DNA of 64,000 bases from Closterium sp. Naga37s-1 (lineage: Eukaryota; Streptophyta; Zygnematophyceae; Desmidiales; Closteriaceae), in the NCBI GenBank assembly GCA_947471745.1, contig CANJKZ010000723.1:5063001-5127000 (forward strand), written 5' to 3'. The translations under genes and the position numbers were made by a program. This document shows, one piece after another, positions 31,766-43,259 of the stretch. Each line of letters opens with the position of its first letter. Position 1 is the first letter of the stretch. Under the pieces are notes generated by a model. It ran no database searches. It saw only the letters and a program-made list of their open reading frames with translations, and was not told the origin of the DNA.

Positions 31766-34605
31766 CTGCCCAGCATGGAGCCAGCAGCGAGGGTGGCAGC
31801 AAGGAGCGCCTGGCAGGTCATCCAGAGGGCGGCATCCACTCGCCTGCCCTCCGCCATGGCCGCCAGCACGCGCTCCCACGCCACCACGCTCAGCTGCTGC
31901 GCCAGGCCCACGTGCGGCACGCATGCTGATGCTGGCAGCACAATGGGCAGGTGGGGGAGAGGATGGCATGTGTGCGATGGCAGAGAGGAAGAGCGGTGAG
32001 GGAATCGTTGGGAATGCATTCGGTGTGGTTGCTGCTCGTTGACTGGTTTGAGATCAGGGTGGTGGTGCGGTCGCCGAGATGGTGCTGCTGCATCAGATTC
32101 TGCTGTCAAGAGTGTAAGTGATGATGGCGGCGTGGAGATGGGAAGTGGTGAAGGTGGTGGGGTGTGTGGAACAGTTACGGGAGGTCCACCCACAGGCGGT
32201 GCGGGGTTGGCAGGCAAAGGGGCGAGAGCCGTGCAGGGTTGGTGTGTGCGTGTGGTGGCAGCAGGTGCAGGGAGGCATGGCATGGGTGAGGAAGCAACGG
32301 GTGTGATGGGAGGAGGAGTTGCTGCAAGAGGCACCTGCTCGTGCTCTTGCACGCTCGTGTGTCCCCCTGCCTCTCCCTCCATCTCACCCTCACCGTCTCC
32401 CTCGATCCGCCCCTGTTCAATCGCCTGTGCACGTGGTGGCGTGCTTGGTCCTGGGAACAGAATCAGGGGAGAGGGTGTAGCACAGGTATGAGGGACCAAG
32501 GAGAGCCATGTTTCATTTGGCACTGAGTGCCAGCTTCGACGTGCCCCATGTGAAAAAGGCCCACCCACCCAATGGGGAGAAGGAACGAACTCTCAGAAAG
32601 AGGTGCAAGAGAGGGATGGAAGGCACACGCTGGAAAGTAGGCAAGGGGCAAGAGAGGGGGGATCATACCGTTTGACAGGAGCAGTCGACACCTGCGGCCC
32701 CCTCCCTCCCTCTCCATGCCGTCACCATGCCCATCCGCCATCCCCCACTCAGCCCCCCTTCCCCTCTCCCCTCGCCTGTCGTCCTCGCGTGCCCCCAAGC
32801 GCCAGGGTCGTGGCCCCCAGATGATCCCTGCGAAGGCAGTGAGGCAGCGCGCCAGGAGAGACGGGCGCGCCACTAGCAGCACCACGTGCAGCGCGGATAA
32901 GGGCACCCTCACATGCGCCAGCACCTGGACACGCAGTTGGGGGAGGAGAAAGGGGGGAGAGGGAAGGTTGGTTGAGTTGGAGACAAAACAGGAAAGGGCA
33001 AATACAAAATGGGAAGGAAGAAGAATTGAAAGAAGCACGGGGGGATGTGAAGGAGGATTGAAGCGTTAGTGACTGGCTGATCACAAGTAGCAGCTCATCT
33101 CATCACTGAGAGCTCCTCATTGCAAGTAGCAGTATGGTCGCACAGAGCGGAGCGCCAGGAGTGCAGGTAGAGGGACGGGCGTACCACAATTCCACTCGCA
33201 TCATTTCCACCCAAGAAAGTCCCACCACCTCCACCACTGGTCCCACGACCCATCCCTCGCTGCACCCTGCTACCAAGCATCGTATCACCCCACATGTCGC
33301 CGTCCCCCCTGCTCCCTCCACCACCCCGACCATCCCCTCCCTCTCCACTCCCCAACACCACCACCTCACTCCCCCTGCTCGTCAACCCCAGCGCCTCTTC
33401 CTCACCGCCTCCCTGCCTGCTGCCATCACTGCCGTGCATGCCTTCCACCGCACTGCCCTGTGCTGCAAGGGCCGCCTCCACCTCACCCCCAAGCTGCCCC
33501 TCCACCTGCTGCTGCTGCCAAGGCACGTCCTCCACAGCGCCATCACCCACACCTGCACTGCAGCCACTGCCACCACTGCCGCCACTGCCGCCACTGCCGT
33601 CACCTGCTGCCAACTGCACCTCGCCTTCCCCGCCCTCCTGCCTCGTGCACTCCCCTGCACTGCGTTCTGCATCCACACTCTCTTCCTCGCTCCCCGTGTC
33701 CTCCACCAACCCACCCTCCTGTGTGCCCACCACAGTACAAGTGCGAGCAGCATCACCATCAGCACATGAGCTGCTCACAACACCTCCACAATCATGCACC
33801 TGTGCACGCCCACCCTCGGCCCCTGTACCCTCCACAGCGCCACTTCTCCCTCCTACCAGCACGCCTCTTGCCTTCTTGTGCCTCCGCATCAACCCGCGCA
33901 CCACAACACCTCGTCGTCCCCTGCACACTGCTCGCCACGGACCACTCTTCGCACATGCACCACCACCCAGGCTGCTACTGGTGTTTGTTCTCCTGCTGCT
34001 GCACGAGCTGCTGCTGCTGCTGCTTCTATTGCTGCTGCCCATGTCCCAACTTTCACCTTCAACCAAACCCAAGTGAGCAACCCCAAACGGACTGTCATTC
34101 CGGTACCCACCGCCAGTGCTGCTTCCTTTCCACGGACCTGCACTCCCCCTCTGCCTCTTCCTCCCAAGCGCTCCAATCCCTCTGCTTGAACGTCTACGCC
34201 CCTGCCCCTGCTGTGCTCGATCCTGCCACTGTGCCTGCTCTCGCCCCTGTTGTTGCTCTGGCCACTCTCCCACATCCCTGACACCATCACTTGTGCTGCG
34301 CTCACTTCTGCTATCACCACCCTCCCATGAGTTACCATTGGGTTCAAAGAGAGGGTTAAAACGAGGAGCGTACAGCTTCAGGTCCCGCATATCGCTCTCC
34401 CTGTCCCACTCCCTTTCTCTACCCCACGATCTCTCCATGCCCCTCTCATTTTCTCTCCCATCGTCCCTCCTCTCCCCCACATGCTCACAATCCCCCTGTG
34501 TTGCCACCGTGGTGTGCATAGCAGGGAGTTCGCCTGCTGCTGCTCTTGCTGTTGAAGGAAGACCGTCAGCAGCATTCTTCCCCACAGCAGCAGCAGCAGA
34601 ACCAT

Positions 34606-34642
<37 letters not shown>

Positions 34643-36268
34643 CTCTCCCTGCACACGGCTTGCACCTGCCAGCCTGGAGTGGCGCAGTGCTGGGTGCAGC
34701 AGGGAGGTGCCAACAGACGGGCAGAGGGCAGGAGGGCGTGAGGAGGCACGGGGGGGCATGCGATGCTGCTGCTGAAGATGAAGATAGTTCGGAGGACGCG
34801 CAGGAGGGAGGACGGCGGTAGAGGATAAGCAGGAGTGCTGAGATGCACTCATGGGAGGGGGAATGGAAGCACCCTGGAATGGGCGGCTAGCATGCGAAGC
34901 GACATCAGAAGCAGCACCCGCCACAGCACAAGTCATAGGCGCCAAACGGCCATGAGTGCTCAATCCCAAGCATTGAGTCTCAAAAGAGCCATCAGCTTGC
35001 CTCTCGTCCGCGCCTTCGTGGGCCCCACTGGTGACACCGGCGCCTTGTGCATGCCCCACGGCAGCGCCTTGTGCATGCCCCACGGCAGCGCCTTGGTGCG
35101 ACGATGGCAGGCCCAGCATGTGTAGGTACCCCCTCTCCCGCGCCCAGAACCTCTGCTCATTGTTGGTCGCAGCAAATTGACGGGAGCGACGGGACATGGA
35201 GATACAGAGGAGGAGAGGGAATGTGGGAGGAGAGTAGGTGGTGAGGATAGAGCAGGCAACGTAAGTGAAACCCGAACCATGGTAGGATAATTCCTCACAA
35301 GCAGCAAGGAAGAGAAACGTTGGGAATCCAAGGACGAGCAGGCGAAGTTGCAAATCACTCACCACCATATGGTTCTCCAGGTGCTCCTCTTTCCCCCTCC
35401 CTAAAAGAACCACCTCCCCGGCTCTTTTCCCTCCTCCTCCCGCTGCCCTCGCACCAATCAAGCCAGCACCGCTTGGCTTCCCTCTGGGCCGGCCCAGCCA
35501 CCCCCCTGCCGATGGCAGTGCCGCTGGGGTACGCAGAGCAGGAGGCACAGGCGCAGGGAGGTGTGCTTGGGCGTGTGGAGCAGTGTCTTCTGTAATGCTC
35601 CTGGCAGGGAGTGTGGCCTGCTGTAAGCTGGCGGCGTCCACTGACTCACTGCCGCCTGCTGCACCTTCTGCTGCTTCCACCGCTCCTTCCTTAGTCTCGC
35701 CTGCTGCAGCCTCTGTTGCTGTCTCTGCTGGGTAGCATGCAGGGGACTTATGCAGAGAGTCCTCAGGAATTCTCAAGAGCCAAGGGCCATCATTACCAGC
35801 CTCGCTTCTACCACTGCTGCTGCTGCTGCTGCTGGCACTGCTGCTGCAGGTACTCGCGAATTCAATGTCAGCCTGCCTCTCCTCACCCGGATCTGTCTCC
35901 ACGAAAAACAAACCTCCAAGCGAACAGTGACCAACTCCTCGCCTTTCCAGGATAGTGATTCCCCTATTCTGCTGGCGCCACTGCTGCTGCTGCTGCTGCT
36001 GCTCATCTTGATGCTGCCACCCAGGTTGTTGTGGCAAGAGATACTGACAATTCGTGTGTGTGTGGCTGCGCTGCTGCTGAATGCGAATGGCCCGTCTCCC
36101 CAGGACGACACCAGAGGGCCCTTCAGCAAGGGCGTCCCAGGAGAAGGCTGGCAGACGGATGAACTGAAATGGGCGGTGATAGAATGAAGAGTGACAGACG
36201 GGCCGATAGAATGAGGAGCGATACAGGGAAGGGCAAAAAAAGGCGATACAGGGAGAAGGAGGGGTCAC
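31766..36268 (-). CDS. Candidate multi-exon host gene Y, unrecognised product
   Basis: The minus strand has a frame free of stops from 36268 to 33095 (first codon GTG, so the true start is unknown), rich in Gln, Ala, Ser and Gly. A likely 210-bp intron with donor GTGAGT (35362-35357) and acceptor CAG at 35153 joins LENHMV to RFWARERGYLHMLGLPS. It is a multiple of three, which explains the unbroken frame. Two further probable exons follow. One begins at 32924 after a CCAG acceptor and encodes VLAHVRVPLSALHVVLLVAR. The other, 31766-31931, encodes LAQQLSVVAWERVLAAMAEG and DAALWMTCQALLAA between a CCAG acceptor and a GTGCGC donor. I recognise no domain. Exon joins between 33095 and 31931 are not resolved, and these may be two genes. 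Confidence 0.35.
34577..34650. repeat. CAG/GCT trinucleotide repeat
   Basis: CAGCAG run on the plus strand; the minus strand reads it as an Ala tract (ETAAAAAA) within candidate gene Y. A second short AGC run is near 35975-36002. Confidence 0.85.
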
Positions 36269-36277
36269 AAGATAAGA

Positions 36278-36724
36278 TTAAAAAATAAGGAGCGATGGAA
36301 TCAGACGTGGCAGATTCTGCAGAGCCACAGTGTGAAGTAATATAGGCGTGACCAGGCTAAAGAGTTGACAGAAACCAGCACAGAATTGGGGAGAGCATGG
36401 CAGGAAAATGTACACAGTAGTGAGTGCTGCAAATCCAATCAGCGATGCTCTTGTGTTGCGAAATGCCTCAAAACACGTCCTTGCAGACACCCATCCCCCC
36501 CCCTCCCCCCCAAACCTGAAACTCCTCTTGTTGTGACCCCACGTTGTCTCCCTCCTCCCCCACCCTACCTCCTCCAACCATATCCCTTCAGCCCTCCTTC
36601 ATTCCCTCACGTTGAGGTTGCATGTGCACATGACGTGGCACACTAGGTGTGTCAAGCACAGCTCATTCATCAACATTCACACCTCCACCAGCCAACTGGC
36701 ACCTCATGCTGCAGTTCCTTTGAC
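36278..36724. other. Interval between two host genes
   Basis: No supported gene. It should hold the 3' untranslated part of the gene at 36725-40468 and the promoter of candidate gene Y. C-rich runs at 36490-36515 are notable, with no clear TATA or polyadenylation signal. Confidence 0.3.
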
Positions 36725-39700
36725 TTATGGCAGCAAAATCTTCTTGACTACCTGATTCGACTGTGTCGCAAGGAGACTAAAAATGTCGGCCTCCGAACAT
36801 TCGCCAAGCTCCCCTGCTTCACCAAGGGCGTCAGCGTCATTCTCCGTCACGGCAGTGTCGGTGGTTCCACCAAAGGAGCTGCTGTTGGCACTGGTACAAG
36901 AGGAGTTGTCTGAAGTATCACTGCTGCTGCCGGCGACGCAACGCTCCTGCGACTTCAATTTCTGTAGCATTCCATCACGCTGTTATCGATTGTACAAGGA
37001 AGGGGAGAAAAGCTTGGGCCTAAACTCATTCTTCAAAATTGTTATTCGTGAAAAAACAGGAAAATACATACGTAAGTTCCGTTGGCTAAATGGTGCTGTT
37101 CTGTAGGCGTTAAATTTCCAGAAACTGGGTCCGCAGAATCTTCGTTGATAGGTGGTATTCTGCCTATCAAGGTTTGGTGATAAGAGAGGTCCTGCCAAAC
37201 CTGTTCGCGCCAAATTTAACGCTCTCGCCTGCAGAACACCACTTATGCGGCGCACAAATTTAACCGTCTGCAGGCTCGAAGTTGTTGCTTCGCCGGGCAA
37301 ATGGTCGCACAACTTGTGCGGTGCTGATTCTAACTCGGGAGCTAGCATCAGCCTCCGCACAAGTTATGCGGGGCAGCAATTTCCGTGCAACACGACCCGC
37401 ATGAATGCGCCTAGAAATTACATGGAAGGCCACGGCGGCCAAATTGGTGCGGCGCCAATAACGCCTGCAGAACAACGCCAATGATTACAAGTTGAATGCG
37501 TGTACACACCTGCGCATGTTCTCCATCACCGCACTCCACGCCACATCCCCCCCCTCGCCCTCCAACAATGCTCTCCAGTTCGCGCCTCGCATGCCCCAGC
37601 CACGCAAGCACCGCACCACCGCCAGCGTCGGCTGCAAGCAGTGGTGCTTGCTCGTCCCCCTTCGTGCTTGGTTTCAACATGCCTCGACGTAAGCGCGGGG
37701 ACTGACGATGATCCTGCCCAGGTGATGCTTGTGGAGGAGCGGCAGTAGCTGCAGTGGTGGCAGCTGGGTGCGAGCGGGCCGCAGTGCTCGCGGATTCCTC
37801 CACCAACGCGCGGAGTGCGTCGAGCTGCAGAGCAACACACAGGTCGCATGGGAACGACGAATCGTTACGCAGTAGTTTAACAAAAATATATAGAAATTAG
37901 ACGCGGCAGGTTCCCTACAATGCTCTTAACTTTCAGACCCGCTGTCCTCACTATCCCGCCTCACCTCGTCTCGGATCTTGTCCCACCACCGGCAGTCCAG
38001 CCCGCGCGACGCCATGTCGCCTCGCGCCACCTGCATCGCATCTCAGCACAAGCCTTCAGGCAAGGAAGGGGACGAGGCTGAACGGGGAGAGGACTGAACG
38101 GCGGTATGTGCGCGAGTAATCAGCACGCTATGCGTGGTGCTGCAAGCGCGGCGTTTCCACTCACCCTTCCCGTCCCATAAAGCTCATCATAATCCGAAGC
38201 AGCAAGTGCGGTCGTCCTCGCACTGCCTCCTCCCGTACCCTCCCCTTCCTGCTCCTCCTCACTGTGACTCTCGGTGACCAGCCCGCACTCCTCGCCAGTC
38301 GCCTCGTCGCCCTCGCACGAGAACGACAGTCGGCGAAACACCGCCGTACTCAATCCCGATCGCGACCTCGAGAGCGCGGGGCGGCTCCCAGTAGGAGTAG
38401 AGCCGCTGCGCTCACTCGCTCCAGAACCCGCGCGAGCGCTACGAGCTGTGCGAGCAGAAGCAGCAGGACCAGAATCCGCGCGAGGAGCATCACCCGTGGC
38501 CCCAATTCCTGCCAGCAAGCCCCAATCCGCCATCTGCGCGTCCACCACGTTCCACGCCGCTCCCGCTCGGCGCGCCGAGGCTGCACTGCCAGCCGACGAC
38601 GGCGCGTCGAGATGGTGCTGTTGCGCGTATCGAGGATGACAGTATCGCGAACGGGCCCCCTTGACTCTGCTGCTCTTGCTGCTCGCACCTCCCGCCCGAC
38701 CAAACAGCGCGTTGCTATCGCCCGCACTCTCGCCGCCCACGTCGCAGCTGCCCTCGACGCTGTGGCTTCGAAGCAGCTTGTTGCTCGTGCTCGTGCTTCC
38801 GCCTCCGCCATCCCTCTCGTTCCGTTTACCGCCAGAGGCGCACGCGGAAACAGCGCTGCTGCACGCGGAATGAGCGCCACTGTTGCTGCCGTCCGCGGAA
38901 CTAGCTCCAGCAATCGCGCCGGTCGTAGCAGGCGCACCGGTAGCAGGGGGCCGCGAGAACGTGGAGAAGCTACGTGACCGTCGCAGCATCATGGCGCGGG
39001 CTGCCGCTTGCTGCGGCGCTCTTGCTGACAACGGCGACGCGCCCGCCTCGCCTCTTGACTTCGCGCCTGCTGACGCGGCGGCAGCAGATGCAGAAGGGGG
39101 GGAGGGGAACGACGCGGATGGTGACCTCCATAGCGACGACGACGAGTTGTGACGAGCGTCCATCGGCTTCGCACGCGGGCTCGCATGGCCGCCACGACGA
39201 CTGGCCGAGGCTGACTCAGAGGCTCGGGTGCTGACGTCGGATGAGTCAGAAGCCACCGAACCAGCACTCGACGCGGCATCCGTCGTCGCCGCCACGGCAG
39301 CGGGCCTGTGGGCGGACTTAGCGGCCGCTGCCTCTTTTGAAGGCTGCGCCACGCGATTGCTGCTGGGACTCCCGCCTAGCCCCGGCCCATGACGGAAACC
39401 CTGACGGAATGAAAGCGACTCACGATCGTCCAGCGACTTCTGCTGGCGGTGTCGAGGCAAGTGCCCATGCGCACTTTGGTCTTCGTGGCGCTGGCGGTGC
39501 GCGGAGCGACTCTGACCGGCGTGCAGCGATCCTTTGCGCGTTGAGCTACTAGTAGCGCGATATGCCAAAATATCGGCGGCGGTGAGTATCCCACTCCCCA
39601 CACTGCTGTCCGTCGTCCCACTTCCGTCCCTCTCCGAGCCACCACCACCACCACCACCACCACCATCACCAGCACCAGCACCAGCACCGGAAGGAACACC

Positions 39701-40468
39701 ATCATCTCCTCCCGGACTATCTCCCGCACTACCGCTTGCACTCAGGGCGGGTCGACGCAGCGAGAACGGCAAAGGGGAGCCGCGGATGCCGCCATCGCCG
39801 CCGCCAGTGGCTCCTCCACGGCGTGTTGCAGTGCTTGACGGATTGCCGGCCCGTCCACCGGCGGCCGTTAAAATAGATGACGCTCCCTCGCCATACTTGG
39901 GCGCTAACGGCGAGCCCGACAACGAGGACGGAGTGCGCTTCATGTGAGGGGTTAACGCGGGCGTAGGTGTGGCGCCGGCGGAACGGAGACGACTCGTCGC
40001 CTGGGCAGACACAGGCGCTTCACTGCCAGGGGGCTGCTCGGGGCTGCCGAGCGGGGAAAGGCCTTTCTTCGCGCCGGCAGACGGGGAAGAGGATGTCTGC
40101 GGTCGGCCGGAATCCCTTCCGGTGGCCTTAAATACGAATGCCATGCTGCTCGAGCGACCTTCACGAGCGTGGTTGGCGTCGGATCCGCTATGAGCTGACG
40201 CGGAGGCCGATTCTGACGAGGACGATTCTGTGAGAAGAGCCCGCCTCTCCTCTTGAGACAACTCCGAATCTCGGCGACACGTCCCAGACGATCGCCGCCT
40301 GCCTTCGCGCAACGCTTTGAATCTCTTTCGAATCTGCTTGCTGAGGCTAATCAGCCAGTATAAGCCGCGCGGCTTTGCCCCTAGGCGATGAGCTCTGTGC
40401 CTTCCACGAGGCGTAACTTTCAACGACTCGCCGTAACAATCACGGGAGGGAAAAAGGGTAAATTCCAT
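36725..40468 (-). CDS. Host gene X, four exons, disordered Ser/Ala/Gly-rich protein
   Basis: My gene model: exon 1 40468-38165 (768 codons, ATG at 40468), exon 2 38030-37965, exon 3 37824-37510, exon 4 36979-36725 (stop at 36725). Donors are GTGAGT, GTGAGG and GTGTGT; acceptors are GATGCAG, TCTGCAG and GATAACAG. Every join is phase 0 and keeps one frame: YGTGR/VARGDMASRG, WWDKIRDE/LDALRALVEES, EHAQ/RDGMLQKLKSQ, about 979 aa in all. The N-terminus has a basic hydrophobic patch LYWLISLSKQIRKRFKAL (residues 36-53). Then come about 650 residues of low-complexity Ser/Ala/Gly with scattered SFSTF- and RRLSFS-like motifs, which might be phosphorylation sites. The C-terminal 200 residues are more structured (WWDKIRDELDALRALVEES, VLAWLGHARRELESIVG). 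I do not recognise the family. A GTAGTC after the codons SNQ in exon 4 could be another donor, so the end is less sure. Confidence 0.55.
37030..37500 (-). other. Intron 3 of host gene X with repeated short motifs
   Basis: The intron 37509-36980 holds recurring words on the plus strand: CGCCTGCAGAACA (twice), TGCGGCGC and TGCGGGGC, and AAATTTAAC. They are spaced irregularly over 37080-37480. I see no coding frame. It could be a degenerate tandem repeat or an old small transposon. Confidence 0.35.
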
Positions 40469-41116
40469 CCCAAAGCCCGAGAACTATAGACGATCGCGCC
40501 AACACTTGCTTCCCCTGTCATGCAGCCTTCACCTGAAAACCAGGAGTGAACCAGTCACATCTGACCGGGAAGCTTGCTCTGATGCTTCATGAAGAAACAT
40601 AGGGAATAGTTGCTGGGTGACAATAGAGTGATCTGGGAGCGTAGAGAGAAAGGGAGGGGGGGGGCACCGTGGGTCAAAGTGTGCTGGCGGGCTTACCTTG
40701 GGACTTCTCCTGCCGCACAGTCAGCAACACACCGCTCATGCTCGAGCTCGCACCATGTGCTGACCACCAGTCGCGCAGCTTGGCATGGCATGCCAGCTGC
40801 TCGCGGCAAGCCCGGAGTGGACTAGTAACAGGCAAGATGGTCCCGACTCCCGAGGTGCTTGGCTCACCGCTTGAGTCTGCTGCTGTTGCTATTAGGTTGG
40901 TTCGATGGCTTGGGGCCGCTGGGAATGTCGAGCCGCCTGCGTCCCAAAATCGGGACAAAACCTTGGCGTTGCGGTCTGCCTCCCACACCACGAGAGCCAG
41001 CAAATAGTACGATCATGATATGGAAAGATCCGTACACCTATTAGAAGGCAGTTTCTTCTGAAAAATACTATTAGGCATAGAAAATTAATGAGTGAAGAGC
41101 AGGGTTTGATTCCATG
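40469..41116 (-). other. Upstream region of host gene X, possible further exon
   Basis: A minus-strand frame (about 40960-40697) reads EADRNAKVLSRFWDAGGSTF, then RACREQLACHAKLRDWWSAH, and meets a good donor CAAG/GTAAGC at 40696. No convincing acceptor or ATG precedes it. It might be an exon of a separate upstream gene or an untranslated exon of gene X. Otherwise I see nothing in this stretch. Confidence 0.2.
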
Positions 41117-41488
41117 TGTTGGTGCACATCTTTTTTGTGCTGGTGTAAGGAAATGTCCTTTTCCTTACTTCGCGTCCCTGATCAGCGCGCACCCCATTGT
41201 TCCCGCCAACAGCACCCAACAGAATTTCGTTGCCACTCACGACATTCGCCTCGACACTGTTCCCGCCACTGTTCACGACGCGACCCAACCTCACGGTTCG
41301 GTTGGTAACCCGCGCTATCTCCACCTCGACACTTTCCCAACCTCGGCGCTAGGCCCGTCGCGCACCCCATTTTCACACATTATCGTTACCACTGTTGTTC
41401 CGCTATATATTATTCGCTCATGCATTCGCTCATTGTACTCTTGCTTCGATAGTGCAATTCTCGCTCACTCATTCAATTGCACTCGTAA
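41117..41488 (+). repeat. 5' LTR of gypsy element G (start approximate)
   Basis: The end is fixed by the primer site TGGTATTCAGAGCC at 41492-41505. The start is set at TGTTGGTGCAC only because it begins with TG. A fragment of the same LTR is at 9117-9206. Confidence 0.5.
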
Positions 41489-41491
41489 CCT

Positions 41492-41505
41492 TGGTATTCA
41501 GAGCC
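41492..41505 (+). other. Primer-binding site of gypsy element G
   Basis: TGGTATTCAGAGCC, the tRNA-Met type with one inserted base. Confidence 0.7.
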
Positions 41506-41651
41506 TACGATCTCTTCTCGGACCGCACCCACACCTTCGCTTCCCCCACTATTTCAATTTTTTGGGGGGGTAGATGTCTCTCAGCGAAACAAGCATCGCC
41601 GGTCGAAGTGCTCTCTCGTAAGCACGCACGGCCACGACCGAGGCTCTCGCT

Positions 41652-41794
41652 GAGCTTGTCAGAACATTATAGCTTATGCTGTTGTGTAGGCTATAGTGGG
41701 GTATCCCATAGGGGGTACAACCAATTAGGGTTTCACATTTGTACTCACTTCATTTTCATAGTTCGCTCATTCTCGTTCTCATTCTCACAGAGCT
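41652..41794 (+). repeat. Solo copia LTR in the G leader, with target duplication
   Basis: LTR 41657-41789 (133 bp), TGTCAGAACATT to CATTCTCACA, resembles the short LTRs of B, C and D (GTGTAGGCTATAGTGGGGTA). GAGCT stands on both sides (41652-41656, 41790-41794), a perfect 5-bp duplication. Confidence 0.9.
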
Positions 41795-41812
41795 TGCCCG
41801 ACATTCCCCCCT

Positions 41813-42711
41813 ATGGCCGAATTCACTCTCGCGACACTGACGCAGGAGCAACTCGACCGTCTCGTGCGACAAATCAAAGAGTCGGCACGCGAAAATCCTA
41901 TACTCACGGCGGAACGCGACTCCGCTCGACAGCAATCCACGGTGAATGCTTCAGCACCACCACACACACCTGCAAATGTACCCGCACAGTCGGAGGATCC
42001 GATCGTCATCTCATCAGGCACACCGACACAAAAGGACAGCGTGGGACAACGCTCTAGCGCAGCCAGTGATGGCGACGCTCAATCAATGCTTGGCATGGAG
42101 AGGAACAGGGCCGCACCAAGCCCGCTGAAGCCTTGCGAAGCCCGTCGGCATGTGGAGTTTGCAGCGACAAGTGGCGACCATGCCATCATGACACCAATGC
42201 CACTCAAGCCGTAGCGCCCGCCCTGTTTCGACCCGAGCCAACGTGGAGGTCCGACGGTTCAATCGTGGGTCTTCACGATGAACGTTTTTTTCGACGCGAA
42301 TTACGTCGAGTCGGACGCAGCGAAGATTCAATACGCGGTCTCGCTGCTGAGAGGCCCCGCCATGGACTGGTGGCGAGTCATCGTGATGTCGCCACGCGCC
42401 TACGAGCTGCCGTCGCAAGAGGAAGGGCCCACGGGTCCAGCCGTCAATTGGAGTTCATTTTGCGAAACCACCCAGTACAGCACGTGGGATGGGTGGTGCG
42501 CAGGGCTTCGGGCGCGCTTCGAGCCGATCGAGACTTCTATTTCGGCGCGTCAGAGGCTGCGTACTTGGCGGCAGCTCGGATCAGTCCACGACTATACGAG
42601 TGGTTTTCTCGCATTATGCGAGCAAGTCGGCCACATGCAAGTAGCGGAGCGGGTGGACCGATACGTCGGAGGGCTGAAGCCGGACATCTCACACGAAATC
42701 ATGCTACACGG
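41813..42711 (+). pseudogene. Gypsy G gag, with one stop and cut by element F
   Basis: ATG 41813 (MAEFTLATLTQEQLDRLVRQ) starts a Ty3/gypsy Gag. A TAG at 42212 interrupts the frame, which then continues unbroken: VFTMNVFFDANYVESDAAKI, then YAVSLLRGPAMDWWRV, a gap region, RARFEPIETSISARQRLRTW and YTSGFLALCEQVG. This is the retrotransposon gag domain that forms the particle. The frame is cut at 42711 by the LTR of element F (ISHEIMLHG). Zinc knuckle and pol are not in the window. Confidence 0.8.
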
Positions 42712-42984
42712 TGTGAGGATCTAGGATCGAGCTCATAAAAGAAAGTCTGAATTAAATCATCACCGGGGTACAACACGAGGCTATATATAGCGACACAAGG
42801 CCTAGTAACCAGGTGTTACGCGAAGGTTCCGAGGGTCGCGAAGCGTCCCGAACAGATCCTTCCCGAATTCGGTAGAAGGCAATTCGATGACAACCGAAAA
42901 GCCCAGAATTCGGTGCACGCAACCTAGCTCGGTGCTATGAAATCAAGCAATTCATGCATGTATATAATTATCCTATGCTAGAAA
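42712..42984 (-). repeat. 3' LTR of gypsy element F, left part (split by C)
   Basis: TGTGAGGATCTAGGATCGAG matches the 5' LTR at 55592. It continues at 50497-50554 after element C; together about 331 bp. TATA-like CTATATATAG near 42781. Confidence 0.9.
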
Positions 42985-43110
42985 TGTCAAACTCATATAC
43001 TATAGTCTGTGTAGGCTGTAGTGGGGTAGACAATATGGGGTACAACACTTTTAGGTTTTCCTACGTGTACCCACCTGCTTGCTAGTTCATTCATTCCTCG
43101 TTCTTTCACA
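42985..43110 (+). repeat. 5' LTR of copia element C (126 bp)
   Basis: TGTCAAACTCATATAC to CTTTCACA. It differs from the 3' LTR (50366-50491) at five or six positions, about 96 percent identity, so C is fairly young. The primer site TGATATAGAGC follows at 43111. Confidence 0.9.
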
Positions 43111-43259
43111 TGATATAGAGCAGGTTCCCTAGTGGGAACGTTTCCTAGGGCCCACCGAATATCGTTCTGCCCGGAGCGCGCTTCACCCCTGCCCGAGTCG
43201 CGCCCCGTGTGCCTACCCTCCCGTCGCGTCCCCTGCCCTTAGTGGCCCGTCGCGCTCCC

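Noticed and set aside
33134-34281. Several 130-270 codon plus-strand frames rich in Pro, His and Thr
   Set aside because: They overlap each other and lie opposite the better-supported minus-strand exons of candidate gene Y. The composition is that of antisense of Gly/Ala/Ser codons.
34577-34821. Polyglutamine frame on the plus strand
   Set aside because: The CAG run reads as Ala in the longer minus-strand frame, and the plus frame is short and isolated.
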